A stretch of 64,000 nt of DNA from Flavobacterium sp. CFS9 (GTDB taxonomy: Bacteria; Bacteroidota; Bacteroidia; Flavobacteriales; Flavobacteriaceae). Positions 44,999-53,932 of this stretch are shown here, in pieces. Position 1 is the stretch's first letter, and the number at the start of each line of letters is the position of its first letter. The stretch spans positions 3,658,001-3,722,000 of the forward strand of contig NZ_AP031573.1 of the NCBI RefSeq assembly GCF_041154745.1, in the 5' to 3' direction. The notes beneath the pieces were generated by a model. It had not been told where the DNA came from, made no database searches, and saw nothing but the letters and a program-made list of their open reading frames with translations. The position numbers and the translations under genes are program-made.

Positions 44999-46651
44999 AT
45001 GAAAAATAAAATAGTTTGTTTTTTAGCACTTTTTATTACTTTGTTTTCTTCACTGACTTTTGCTCAGAAAGACAGTTCTCAAACCTCAAAAGCGACTGTT
45101 AAAGAAGTAAAATTAAAAGGATATCCCGTAAAGCCATTTAAAGACACACTTTTTTATGTGTATTATAAAGTAGGTTCTTTTTCGCCTGAAAACAGAGCAA
45201 ATGCAATTACTGAAAAGATCAGAAAACTATATGAGGATTCATTCTTTGTAGCGGATTCTATTTCGGTTGTACCTTCAGATATTTCTCAGGATATTGTTTA
45301 TAAGAATGATTTTGTCATCATGTCTGTTTTAGATGTAGACGGAAAAGCGGAAAATCAAACGGCAGATTTCATCGCAAAGCGCAATTTAAACCTGATTAAA
45401 AGAGCGATTGCGTATCAGAATGAGAATTACTCGATGCTTCCCAAAAGGCTTGGATATACAGTATTACTGGTACTGATTATTGGGTTTGTTTTATATTTTG
45501 TCGGTAAATTATTCAACAGAGTAAAACTGTACATACTCAAAAATAGTGACCGACACTTTAAAGGATTTAAGTATAATAATATCAATATTCTTTCGCCTCA
45601 AAAACAACAGTTTTTACTCATGCGATTGTACAGTGCTATTAAAGTGATTACACTTATTTTAATAGTATATCTATCATTGCCACTATTATTCAGTATTTTT
45701 CCTGCTACCGAAGTTTATACAACTACTTTGCTGCGTTGGATTCTTTCGCCTGCAAAACTTGCGGTAATGGGATTTGTTGGTTTTTTGCCAAGTTTAGTCA
45801 CCATAGTAGTTATCATTGTCATTTTTAAATATTCTATAAGAGTGATCAAATTCTTTTTTGATGAGATTAAAAAGGAGAATATTAAAATCGACGGTTTTTA
45901 CAGCGATTGGGCAATGCCTACTTTTAATATTATTCGTTTTCTAATGCTTGCTTTTATGCTGGTTGTTATATTTCCTTATTTGCCGGGATCAGATTCTCCG
46001 GTATTTAAAGGTGTTTCGGTATTTGTGGGAGTTTTATTTTCTCTGGGGTCTTCAAATGCTATTGCCAATATGGTGGCGGGTCTGGTGATTACCTACATGC
46101 GTCCGTTTAAGATTGGTGATTTTATCAAAATTGGTGATGTAAGCGGAGAGGTGATTGAAAAAACAGCTTTGGTAACCCGCGTCAGAACACCTAAATTTGA
46201 AGACATTACGATTCCTAATGCAACTGTTTTGTCAAGTACTTCAACTAATTATTCAGCCAATACAAAACACGCCAATAATGGTTTATTGATTCATACTACC
46301 GTTACGATTGGGTATGATGTACCATGGAAAGATATTTATAAAGCATTGATTGAAGCTGCTCTAAAGACGGAAATGGTCGAGCAGACACCATCTCCTTTCG
46401 TCCTGCAAACGAGTTTGGACGACTTTTATGTTTCCTATCAGATCAACGTTTACACCAAAGAACCTACGAAGCAGCCGAGGATTTATTCGTCTTTGCATCA
46501 AAACATTCAGGATTCGTTTAATGCAGCCGGAATAGAAATTATGTCGCCACATTACGGAGCACTTCGTGATGGTAATGCCACGACAATTCCTGCGAATTAT
46601 CTGAATAATGATTATGAAGCACCTCCTTTTAATGTTAAGAATAAAGGGTAA
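44999..46651 (+). CDS. Mechanosensitive channel, MscS family
   Basis: A 550-aa MscS-type channel. A signal-like first helix (IVCFLALFITLFSSLTFAQ) leads to an N-terminal periplasmic domain of about 130 residues. Four or five membrane helices follow (about 155-380). The pore-lining helix is in GVLFSLGSSNAIANMVAGLVITYMRPFKIGDFIKIGDVSG (given in part), followed by the beta domain (RTPKFEDITIPNATVLSS) and the C-terminal vestibule. It would open under membrane tension to release solutes. The long periplasmic extension makes it one of the larger MscS forms. It stands alone. Confidence 0.88.
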   Translation: MKNKIVCFLALFITLFSSLTFAQKDSSQTSKATVKEVKLKGYPVKPFKDTLFYVYYKVGSFSPENRANAITEKIRKLYEDSFFVADSISVVPSDISQDIVYKNDFVIMSVLDVDGKAENQTADFIAKRNLNLIKRAIAYQNENYSMLPKRLGYTVLLVLIIGFVLYFVGKLFNRVKLYILKNSDRHFKGFKYNNINILSPQKQQFLLMRLYSAIKVITLILIVYLSLPLLFSIFPATEVYTTTLLRWILSPAKLAVMGFVGFLPSLVTIVVIIVIFKYSIRVIKFFFDEIKKENIKIDGFYSDWAMPTFNIIRFLMLAFMLVVIFPYLPGSDSPVFKGVSVFVGVLFSLGSSNAIANMVAGLVITYMRPFKIGDFIKIGDVSGEVIEKTALVTRVRTPKFEDITIPNATVLSSTSTNYSANTKHANNGLLIHTTVTIGYDVPWKDIYKALIEAALKTEMVEQTPSPFVLQTSLDDFYVSYQINVYTKEPTKQPRIYSSLHQNIQDSFNAAGIEIMSPHYGALRDGNATTIPANYLNNDYEAPPFNVKNKG

Positions 46652-46891
46652 AGTATTGGTATTCTGGGTGTAATCTTAAAATTTTAACAGTCTTTTGTTT
46701 TGTGGTTTATTTTATAAAAATTAACTTTAGCTAAGAATATGGCAATACTTTTTGTTTTTAAGGTAAAAATATCTTAGTAAAGCAGACAATAAAAGTACGT
46801 GCTGTAGTGTTTATTTAAACTGGAATGTTTTTAGAATTTAAAATTGTGAAGTAATTGTAGTAGTATTTGGATTAAATTTTAAGAAATTATT

Positions 46892-47191
46892 ATGAAGAAC
46901 GGCCAACTCAGTCAGGAACAAAGCTTGCAAGTATTTTCTAGTATGATATCAAATAAAGTGCAAAATGGATTTACACTGGAGGAAAGAAACGATGAATTGC
47001 TTTTCGCGGTTCTGAGTAAAGGAGGAAAAGTGGTAAATCATAGTTTAAATTTTATGATTTTTTGTCTGACCCTGGGATTGTGGTCCTTTGCATGGCTTTA
47101 TCTGACAATAGAAGCCACCAAGCAAAAGAAGATATTAGTTGCCATTGATGAAGACGGTTTTCCTTTTGAAGAAAAATGTTTAGTGGCATAA
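46892..47191 (+). CDS. Small protein with one membrane segment, unknown
   Basis: A 99-aa protein: a soluble N-terminal half (GQLSQEQSLQVFSSMISN), a hydrophobic helix at about residues 54-76 (FMIFCLTLGLWSFAWLYLTI) and a short C-terminal end (VAIDEDGFPFEEKCLVA). No family known to me. The start ATG at 46892 is the only candidate. It is convergent with uvrA, with a strong bidirectional terminator between. Confidence 0.55.
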   Translation: MKNGQLSQEQSLQVFSSMISNKVQNGFTLEERNDELLFAVLSKGGKVVNHSLNFMIFCLTLGLWSFAWLYLTIEATKQKKILVAIDEDGFPFEEKCLVA

Positions 47192-47200
47192 ATGCGAAAT

Positions 47201-47249
47201 AATAAAAAATCCAAATTTCAATTATAGATTGAGATTTGGATTTTTTATT
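47201..47249. terminator. Bidirectional terminator
   Basis: A 20-bp stem AATAAAAAATCCAAATTTCA.../...GAGATTTGGATTTTTTATT with a 5-base loop and one or two mismatches. T-runs occur on both strands. It serves the convergent 99-aa gene and uvrA. Confidence 0.85.
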
Positions 47250-47265
47250 AAAATTTTTGCCAAGG

Positions 47266-50061
47266 TTAAAGTTTGTCTTTCAGGTACACTCCGGTAACCG
47301 ATTCTTTCACCTTTACAATATCTTCGGGAGTCCCTACAGCTAGTAGATGACCGCCATTTTCACCACCTTCCGGTCCCAGATCTATAATCCAGTCGGCACA
47401 TTTTATAAGGTCAAGATTATGTTCAATGACAATTATGGAATGTCCTTTTTCGATTAAGGCATCAAAGGAAGTCATTAATTTTTTAATGTCGTGAAAATGC
47501 AGGCCTGTTGTTGGCTCATCAAAAACAAATAAGGCTTTGTCTTTGGTAGCGCCTTTAACTAAAAAGGAAGCCAGTTTAATACGCTGCGCTTCACCACCGG
47601 AAAGAGTAGAAGAGGATTGTCCTAATTGTACATATCCTAAGCCTACATCCTGTAAGGGCTGTAACTTCTGAGTAATTTTGGTTTGTTTATTCTTGTCGAA
47701 AAAAGCAATCGCATCATCAATAGTCATGGTCAGGATGTCATTGATATTTTTTTCGTCGAAATTGATTTCTAAAATCTCTTTTTTGAAACGTTTTCCTCCA
47801 CAGGTCTCACATGGCAGCGAAACATCGGCCATAAAGACCATCTCAACGTTTATAGAACCCTCTCCTTTGCAAGTTTCGCAACGGCCACCATCGACGTTAA
47901 AAGAGAAGTGTTTGGCCTGATAGCCTCTTACTTTAGAGAGTTTTTCTTTAGCATACAAGTCCCGAATATCATCGTAAGCTTTGATATACGTTACCGGATT
48001 GGATCTTGAACTTCTTCCAATTGGGTTCTGATCGACATATTCGATATGTTTGATTTGCGAAAACGAACCTTTTAGTTCACTAAACTGGCCTGCCTTTTCA
48101 GCAGCACTGTCCAGTTTTTTCTGCATGGCCGGGAACAATATCTTTTTAATCAAGGTACTTTTTCCACTTCCGGAAACTCCGGTAATGACCGTTAAAACAT
48201 CTAATGGAAAAGTAACAGTAATATTCTTTAAGTTGTTCTCTCTTGCGCCTACAATATCAATATGGTTTTTGAATTTACGTCTTCTTTTAGGAACAGAGAT
48301 TTCTAAATCACCGTTCAGGTATTGGGCAGTTAGTGAATCTGATTTCAGAATTTCACCATAGGTACCCTGAGCGACCAGTTTTCCACCAAATGTGCCCGCT
48401 TCGGGACCAATATCAATAATCATATCGGCGGCTTTCATAATGTCTTCATCATGTTCAACTACAATAACTGTATTACCCAGATCACGTAGTGATAAGAGAA
48501 CTTTAATTAATCTTTCAGAATCTTTTGGGTGCAGACCAATACTGGGTTCATCCAGAATGTACATCGATCCAACTAAGCTGCTTCCCAAAGAAGTAGCGAG
48601 ATTGATACGTTGTGACTCACCGCCCGAAAGTGTTGCCGAATTTCGATTTAAAGTCAGATAATCTAAACCAACTTCAGTTAAAAAAGACAAACGATTGTTA
48701 ATTTCGACCATTAATCGTTTTGCAATTTGCTGTTCGTAAACATTTAGATCGATGCTTTTGAAAAAAGTAACCAGGTGTCTGATCGGTAAATCGACAAGAT
48801 CTGAGACTGTTTTACCGTTGATTTTTACATAAGATGCTTCTTCGCGCAAGCGTTTCCCACGACAGGTATGACATTTCGTTTTTCCGCGGTAACGGGATAA
48901 CATGACGCGGTTCTGAATTTTATAGTTTTTCTCTTCAAGTTCTTTGAAAAAATCATTTAGACCTTGAAAATATTGGTTTCCTGTCCAGATCAAATCTTTC
49001 TGTTCTTCTGAAAGTTCGAAGAAAGGTTTATGAATAGGAAAATCAAATTTATAAGCATGTTTTACCAGCTCATCTTTGTACCAGCTCATGCTTTCACCTC
49101 TCCAGGGATAAATGGCGCTTTCGAAAATGGACAGAGAGGTATTTGGAATCACCAAATCAGCATCGATACCGATAATATTTCCGTAGCCTTCACAAACCGG
49201 ACAGGCTCCGTATGGATTATTGAAACTGAATAAATGAACGTTGGGCTCTAAAAAAGTAATTCCGTCCAGCTCAAAATTATTCGAGTAAGAAAATTTTTTA
49301 TCGGAGTTCAGTTCTTGTAAAAAACAAATGCCTTTTCCTTCAAAAAAAGCGGTCTGTACAGCATCAGCAAGACGATTGTAGAATTCTTCTTCTTCCTTAA
49401 CCACAATTCGGTCGATAATCAATAGAATATCTTTATTGTCTAGCTGATGAATTTCTGAAGATGTAAAATCATCGAGACGCACCATTTCATTATTAACCAG
49501 AATACGAGCAAAACCTTGTTGAAGCAGTACTTTCAGTTTGTCTTCCAATTGTCTTCCTTCTTCAAGATGAATAGGGGCAAGCAGAAGCCATTTACTGTCC
49601 AGTTCTAAAGTTTTTACATCCGTAATTACATCGGTAACGGTATTTTTTTTGACTTCCTGTCCGGAAACTGGTGAATAAGTACGACCAATTCTGGCATAAA
49701 GTAATTTCATATAATCGTAAATCTCTGTTGAAGTTCCAACAGTAGAACGCGCATTGGTGGTGTTAACCTTTTGCTCAATGGCAATGGCTGGTGCAATACC
49801 TTTTATGTATTCTACTTTCGGCTTGTCCAGTCGCCCCAAAAATTGACGTGCATACGAAGATAAGCTTTCGACATAACGACGTTGTCCTTCGGCATACAAG
49901 GTGTCAAATGCAAGACTTGATTTGCCTGATCCTGAAAGACCTGTAATAACAACTAGTTTATTTCGGGGGATAGCTACATCTACATTTTTTAAATTATGTA
50001 CCTGTGCGCCTTTAATGATAATATTATGTTTTGGGTCGAGTGTCGAAAGATCAATTTGCAT
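47266..50061 (-). CDS. uvrA: Excinuclease ABC subunit A
   Basis: A 931-aa UvrA, the damage-sensing ATPase of nucleotide excision repair, working with UvrB in the cytoplasm. Two ABC ATPase modules are visible: Walker A GLSGSGKSSLAFDT and GVSGSGKSTLIKK; two LSGGESQRI/LSGGEAQRIK signatures; and zinc-finger cysteines CHTCRGKR (in the first module) and CETCKGEG/CETCGGKR (in the second). I start at ATG 50061: the TTG at 50073 lies only 7 bases after the -7 box and would be at or before the transcript start. Length is normal for UvrA. Confidence 0.97.
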   Translation of the reverse strand: MQIDLSTLDPKHNIIIKGAQVHNLKNVDVAIPRNKLVVITGLSGSGKSSLAFDTLYAEGQRRYVESLSSYARQFLGRLDKPKVEYIKGIAPAIAIEQKVNTTNARSTVGTSTEIYDYMKLLYARIGRTYSPVSGQEVKKNTVTDVITDVKTLELDSKWLLLAPIHLEEGRQLEDKLKVLLQQGFARILVNNEMVRLDDFTSSEIHQLDNKDILLIIDRIVVKEEEEFYNRLADAVQTAFFEGKGICFLQELNSDKKFSYSNNFELDGITFLEPNVHLFSFNNPYGACPVCEGYGNIIGIDADLVIPNTSLSIFESAIYPWRGESMSWYKDELVKHAYKFDFPIHKPFFELSEEQKDLIWTGNQYFQGLNDFFKELEEKNYKIQNRVMLSRYRGKTKCHTCRGKRLREEASYVKINGKTVSDLVDLPIRHLVTFFKSIDLNVYEQQIAKRLMVEINNRLSFLTEVGLDYLTLNRNSATLSGGESQRINLATSLGSSLVGSMYILDEPSIGLHPKDSERLIKVLLSLRDLGNTVIVVEHDEDIMKAADMIIDIGPEAGTFGGKLVAQGTYGEILKSDSLTAQYLNGDLEISVPKRRRKFKNHIDIVGARENNLKNITVTFPLDVLTVITGVSGSGKSTLIKKILFPAMQKKLDSAAEKAGQFSELKGSFSQIKHIEYVDQNPIGRSSRSNPVTYIKAYDDIRDLYAKEKLSKVRGYQAKHFSFNVDGGRCETCKGEGSINVEMVFMADVSLPCETCGGKRFKKEILEINFDEKNINDILTMTIDDAIAFFDKNKQTKITQKLQPLQDVGLGYVQLGQSSSTLSGGEAQRIKLASFLVKGATKDKALFVFDEPTTGLHFHDIKKLMTSFDALIEKGHSIIVIEHNLDLIKCADWIIDLGPEGGENGGHLLAVGTPEDIVKVKESVTGVYLKDKL

Positions 50062-50079
50062 AAAAAAAGTCAATTTCTA

Positions 50080-50113
50080 CAAAAGTAATCAATTTTGATT
50101 TCAGTTTTATCAA
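50080..50113 (-). promoter_or_regulatory. uvrA promoter, TTG-N23-TACTTTTG
   Basis: On the minus strand, TTG at 50113-50111, a 23-base spacer and TACTTTTG at 50087-50080. The transcript start is near 50073 and the leader about 12 bases, supporting the ATG at 50061. Confidence 0.65.
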
Positions 50114-50357
50114 TCAAATTGTTCCAAATTCTAACAGAATTGTGATTTGTAGATTTGATAGATTAAGAGTTAAAAACAATCAGATCAGTGTGAGAGAAAA
50201 TAAAGGTTCGAATTTTTATTCTAAATTTTAAAAGAATCCTTTGGAGGCCGCACAAATGCTTGTTTTCCTGTTTTTTAATTGTGTTTTTTCATGTTAAAAG
50301 AGTACTGAATCGGGGTTGAAATGGTCGGAAAAAGGATGAAAATGAAATGTGTCCTGC

Positions 50358-50385
50358 AATAATTAACAATTTATTGTTAATTATT
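50358..50385. promoter_or_regulatory. 28-base palindrome upstream of the sigma-gene promoter
   Basis: Two 13-base arms, AATAATTAACAAT and ATTGTTAATTATT, form a perfect inverted repeat around a 2-base centre. It ends about 11 bases before the -33 TTG of the sigma-gene promoter. Size, symmetry and place suit an operator or activator site; no T-run follows, so it is not a terminator. Confidence 0.55.
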
Positions 50386-50396
50386 CGTCTTTTTGT

Positions 50397-50428
50397 TTGC
50401 TTTTTAAAATATTAATTTGTTAAATTTG
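50397..50428 (+). promoter_or_regulatory. Sigma-gene promoter, TTG-N21-TAAATTTG
   Basis: TTG at 50397-50399, a 21-base spacer and TAAATTTG at 50421-50428. The transcript would start near 50435, giving a leader of about 100 bases, longer than for other genes here. Confidence 0.6.
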
Positions 50429-50535
50429 ATCAAAATATTAACACAAGTACATAACCCAAAAGCCACGCCTATAAAATAAAACTACTTTTTATAAAATTAC
50501 TCCAAATTTTAAATAGAAACTAAAAAAGTAGTACT

Positions 50536-51120
50536 ATGGCTGATGTGCATATTCCTGACGCTCTATTGGTAAAAAATTATGTTGAAGGCAACGAAAATGC
50601 CCTTGCAACATTAATTAAAAGGCACGAGTCTAAGATATATGGATTTATATATTCAAAGATCGCGGATAGAGATATTTCAAATGATATTTTTCAAGACACT
50701 TTCATTAAGGTAATCAAAACCTTAAAAAGTAATTCCTATAACGAAGAAGGTAAATTTTTACCATGGGTGATGCGTATTTCCCATAACCTGATTGTGGATC
50801 ACTTTCGTAAAACCAAAAAAATGCCAATGTACAGAGAAACCGAAGAGTTTTCGATATTCTCTGTCATGTCTGATGATGCTTTAACTATCGAGAATAAAAT
50901 GATTTTTGATCAGGTCGAGGTTGATTTAAAAAGAATCATCGAAGAGTTGCCTGAAGATCAGAAAGAGGTATTGGTTATGCGTATGTATCAGGACATGAGT
51001 TTTAAAGAAATTTCTGAGCTTACAGATGTGAGTATCAATACAGCATTGGGAAGAATGCGATATGCTTTGATGAATTTGAGAAAAATAATTGATAAACATC
51101 AAATTATTTTAACCAATTAA
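50536..51120 (+). CDS. RNA polymerase sigma-70 family factor (ECF type)
   Basis: A 194-aa sigma factor with region 2 (YSKIADRDISNDIFQDTFIK and WVMRISHNLIVDHFRKTKK, residues about 40-98) and region 4 (LPEDQKEVLVMRMYQDMSFKEISELTDVS in part, about 137-188) but no sigma-1.1 or -3 parts. No anti-sigma gene is adjacent; only a 47-aa ORF follows. It has a long leader and a palindrome next to its promoter, so its transcription is probably controlled. The regulon is unknown. Confidence 0.9.
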   Translation: MADVHIPDALLVKNYVEGNENALATLIKRHESKIYGFIYSKIADRDISNDIFQDTFIKVIKTLKSNSYNEEGKFLPWVMRISHNLIVDHFRKTKKMPMYRETEEFSIFSVMSDDALTIENKMIFDQVEVDLKRIIEELPEDQKEVLVMRMYQDMSFKEISELTDVSINTALGRMRYALMNLRKIIDKHQIILTN

Positions 51121-51170
51121 TACTAATTCAGGTATTACTTCGTTATACTAGTATAAAACGTTTTGATGGT

Positions 51171-51314
51171 ATGGCGAAAATTTACTCTAAAAAGGCATTA
51201 GCTTCTAAAGATTTAAAACCAAAAAAAGAAGTTATTTCTTTTTTGCTTAGTTATTCACAAGCCTTAAAAGTTGTGAAAATTGAAGATAAGAGTTTTGAAA
51301 TTATAGCTAACTAA
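51171..51314 (+). CDS. 47-aa basic protein after the sigma-factor gene
   Basis: A short ORF 50 bp after the sigma-factor stop: MAKIYSKKALASKDLKPKKE, then VISFLLSYSQALKVVKIEDK and SFEIIAN. The N-terminal half is Lys-rich and the rest could form one amphipathic helix and a strand. Codon use looks like its neighbours and a strong terminator follows (51381-51420), consistent with a sigma-small ORF operon. No homologue is recognised from sequence alone. Confidence 0.5.
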   Translation: MAKIYSKKALASKDLKPKKEVISFLLSYSQALKVVKIEDKSFEIIAN

Positions 51315-51380
51315 ACAGCCCACTACATTTGTCGGATGTTTATTTCGAAAGAAAAACCAGATGGTCGTTCTGGTTGAAAG

Positions 51381-51420
51381 CTCACTATTTGCATGTAAAT
51401 GCAGGTAGTGAGTTTTTTTT
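51381..51420 (+). terminator. Intrinsic terminator of the sigma-factor operon
   Basis: CTCACTATTTGCAT pairs with ATGCAGGTAGTGAG around a 4-base loop (one internal mismatch), followed by eight T. A second small hairpin (AACCAG...CTGGTT, 51357-51376) precedes it. Confidence 0.85.
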
Positions 51421-51982
51421 GCTTCAGTTGGTCTGATACAAGAAATAGGAAGATTTTTCCTGAGTTTAAAATCAGTAATTTTTTACAAAACTTAACTCGT
51501 TGTAAGAGTCAGATATTCAGGTTGAAAAGCTTTGTATTTTGCCTTATGACTTTATGATTGATGTAAAAAGTGGTCTTCAGATTTTGGATTGGCAATTTGT
51601 TAAATTTCTGTGTTTTGTTTGAATTTCATTTATTTATTTTATATTTAGCTTTATTATAGTTAAAAAGCGGATTTTTATTCAATGAATTTGCTCTATATAA
51701 ATGATTTGTGTATTAAAAACCTTTCAATATATAGAAAAGCTCATTTAAGAGGATTCTTTTATAAGTCTAACCAAAAACCAAAAAATAGATGAAGAAAAAC
51801 TACTCACACTTTGTTTCGTTTGTTGTTTCTCCTGGTATTTGTAAAGAATAGCAGGAATAATGAGTTCTCGTCAGGTATTTAAGTGAATATCGTAATGTTT
51901 TTTGCGGCCCTCGCTTGATGTTTTGATAGTGCATCTCATGAGATTACCCTAAAATCTTTTAAACAACTAAACCAAACCGAAA
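51421..51982. other. 560-base AT-rich gap without a gene
   Basis: Between the sigma-operon terminator and the TPR gene I find no coding frame longer than a few dozen codons with plausible composition, no exact TAnnTTTG element close to the TPR start, and no clear repeat. The promoter of the TPR gene is therefore not identified. A degraded gene or an unrecognised small RNA cannot be ruled out. Confidence 0.4.
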
Positions 51983-53047
51983 ATGAAAAAGAACTTAAAG
52001 ATGTTATCATTGTCGCTAATGATAAGTATTGGAGCGTTTGCTCAAAAAGAAGAATTAAAAGAGGCACAATCTTATTATGCTAAAGGGAAAAACCAGGAAG
52101 CATTAGCCGTTTTAAAAAAAATAGAATATCAAATATTAAATGCACCCGATGAGGTAAAAACAGATTATTTTTTTACAAAAGGTAATGTTTATAAGGATCT
52201 TGCAACTAAAAATGTCGATGCTGCAAGTAATTTTGCATTGGCATCAGCAGCCTATCAGGATGTATTATTGTATGAAAACGAATCCCGCAATTATAAGTAT
52301 GCTTTTAAAGCGAGTTCTGCTTTGAAAGAGATGAAGTCTAAGTTGGTTGATGGTGCTTATAATGATTATAAAATCGGAAAATTTAAAGAAAGTGCCGATA
52401 AGAGTTACGAAGTGTATTTGTTTGATAAAAAAGACACTCTAAACTTGTTCAATGCGGCTTCTTCATCTTTAGCGGGTAAGGATTACAGCGCTGCCATAAA
52501 GTACTTTGAAGAGTTGAGAAAAATAAACTATTCCGGAAAAGGGATGGTTTTTTATGCGACTAATAAAAAAACAAAGCAGGAAGAAGTATTTATTTCGATG
52601 AGTGCAAGAGAATCTAGTATTAATGAAGGTTTATATGAAAAACCGAGAAATTTTAATCCGCCTTCCAAAAAAGAAGAAATTCTGGTTTCTTTAGGTTTTT
52701 CTTATCTGGAGAGAAATGATTTTCGCAATGCGGAGAAATACTATGAAGACGGGTTAAAAATCAATCAGGATTGTTTGACCTGCTGTTTAAATCTGGCTTA
52801 TGTTAAAGTGCAGTTTAGAAAAGAAATTCAGGATCAGATGTCGTCATTGGGCACGACGGCCAGTGAAATGAAACAATTTGATAAATTAGATGCTCAGAAA
52901 GACGAGGTGGTAAAAAGTGCTATTCCGTATCTTAAAAAAGCATTGGTGATTGAACCTAAAAATGAAAATGCTGTAAAATCACTCTTAGGGATTTACAGGT
53001 CGTTGAATATGACAAAAGAATACAATGCTCTTAAAGGAAGCATGTAA
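51983..53047 (+). CDS. Exported tetratricopeptide-repeat protein
   Basis: A 354-aa protein with a signal peptide (MLSLSLMISIGAFAQ, residues 7-21) and several TPR-like helix pairs (for example LKEAQSYYAKGKNQEALAVL, SYLERNDFRNAEKYYEDGLK and CLNLAYVKVQFRKE). These repeats act as protein-protein scaffolds; with a signal peptide it should be periplasmic or envelope-bound. No catalytic domain is seen. A 12-bp hairpin just past the stop overlaps the end of nth. Confidence 0.8.
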   Translation: MKKNLKMLSLSLMISIGAFAQKEELKEAQSYYAKGKNQEALAVLKKIEYQILNAPDEVKTDYFFTKGNVYKDLATKNVDAASNFALASAAYQDVLLYENESRNYKYAFKASSALKEMKSKLVDGAYNDYKIGKFKESADKSYEVYLFDKKDTLNLFNAASSSLAGKDYSAAIKYFEELRKINYSGKGMVFYATNKKTKQEEVFISMSARESSINEGLYEKPRNFNPPSKKEEILVSLGFSYLERNDFRNAEKYYEDGLKINQDCLTCCLNLAYVKVQFRKEIQDQMSSLGTTASEMKQFDKLDAQKDEVVKSAIPYLKKALVIEPKNENAVKSLLGIYRSLNMTKEYNALKGSM

Positions 53048-53057
53048 AAATAATAGT

Positions 53058-53087
53058 GAAGCTGCTAAACTTTCTTTTTAGCAGCTT
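53058..53087 (+). terminator. Hairpin overlapping the 3' end of nth
   Basis: A perfect 12-bp stem GAAGCTGCTAAA/TTTAGCAGCTTC with a 6-base loop. It lies 11 bases past the TPR stop codon and its left part runs into the last codons of nth on the other strand. Only a short T-containing tail follows, so it may be a transcript-end stabiliser rather than a strong terminator. Confidence 0.6.
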
Positions 53088-53721
53088 CTTCTAATATCGA
53101 TTTTTTACCAACAGTTCGGGTAATGATATCTTTTTCCAAATCCCATCCTCTTGCCGGAGAATATTCACGTCCGTACCAGATAATTTGCAGGTGCAGGTCA
53201 TTCCATAGTTCTTTAGGAAATAATCTTTTAGCATCTTTTTCCGTCTGTACTACATTCTTTCCGTTCGAAAGATTCCATCGGTACATTAATCGATGAATGT
53301 GAGTATCAACCGGAAAGGCGGGAACTCCAAACCCCTGTGACATTACTACACTAGCTGTTTTATGTCCAACGGCTGGTAAAGCTTCCAAAGCCTCAAAACT
53401 TTGAGGTACTTCACCATTATGTTTGTCGATAAGAATATGTGATAATCCATGAATTCCTTTAGATTTCATTGGAGATAAACCACATGGACGAATGATTTCT
53501 TTAATTTCTTCAACCGACATTTTAATCATGTCATAAGGATTATCTGCTTTTGCGAAAAGTAAAGGAGTAATCTGGTTTACACGAACGTCAGTGCATTGTG
53601 CTGAAAGCAAAACGGCAATTAATAAGGTGTAGGGATCTTTATGGTCTAATGGTACGGGTATAGTGGGGTAGAGTTCTTTTAACGTATTTATAACAAATGT
53701 TACTCGGGCTTCTTTATTCAT
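53065..53721 (-). CDS. nth: Endonuclease III family DNA glycosylase without Fe-S cysteines
   Basis: A 218-aa HhH-GPD base-excision repair enzyme that removes oxidised pyrimidines and nicks abasic sites. The helix-hairpin-helix ALPAVGHKTASVVM carries the catalytic Lys121, and Asp139 is in PVDTHIHRL. In most Nth proteins a C-terminal four-cysteine loop binds a 4Fe-4S cluster. Here the same place reads YGREYSPARGWDLEKDIITRTVG with no Cys, so the cluster is absent. Catalytic residues are intact, so activity is expected. The gene is convergent with the TPR gene. Confidence 0.88.
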   Translation of the reverse strand: MNKEARVTFVINTLKELYPTIPVPLDHKDPYTLLIAVLLSAQCTDVRVNQITPLLFAKADNPYDMIKMSVEEIKEIIRPCGLSPMKSKGIHGLSHILIDKHNGEVPQSFEALEALPAVGHKTASVVMSQGFGVPAFPVDTHIHRLMYRWNLSNGKNVVQTEKDAKRLFPKELWNDLHLQIIWYGREYSPARGWDLEKDIITRTVGKKSILEEAAKKKV

Positions 53722-53932
53722 TTCCGTAAATTTAATCCCGTAAAAATAGTAATTGATTATTAATAATTGTTAATTGTTAATTATGAATTATTAATTTGAA
53801 ATAGTAAGTTGTTAGTGCAAGTTTTATTTCTAGTTAAATATTCTGGTGATCTAAGAGTCTGATAGTTTAATTGTCTCATTGTCAAATTATCTAATTAACA
53901 AATAGTCTAACAATCTAAAAATCTAAATATAA

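Larger units (their letters stand above)
50062..50535. other. 474-base regulatory gap between uvrA and a sigma gene
   Basis: No coding frame. Contains the uvrA promoter at the left end, a 28-base palindrome (50358-50385) and a sigma-gene promoter (50397-50428), leaving about 100 bases of leader before the ATG at 50536. The stretch 50114-50357 shows nothing I can support. Confidence 0.5.

Noticed and set aside
51421..51982. Possible small RNA or degraded gene
   Set aside because: No stable hairpin series, promoter or homologous coding fragment could be identified by eye, so nothing specific was called.
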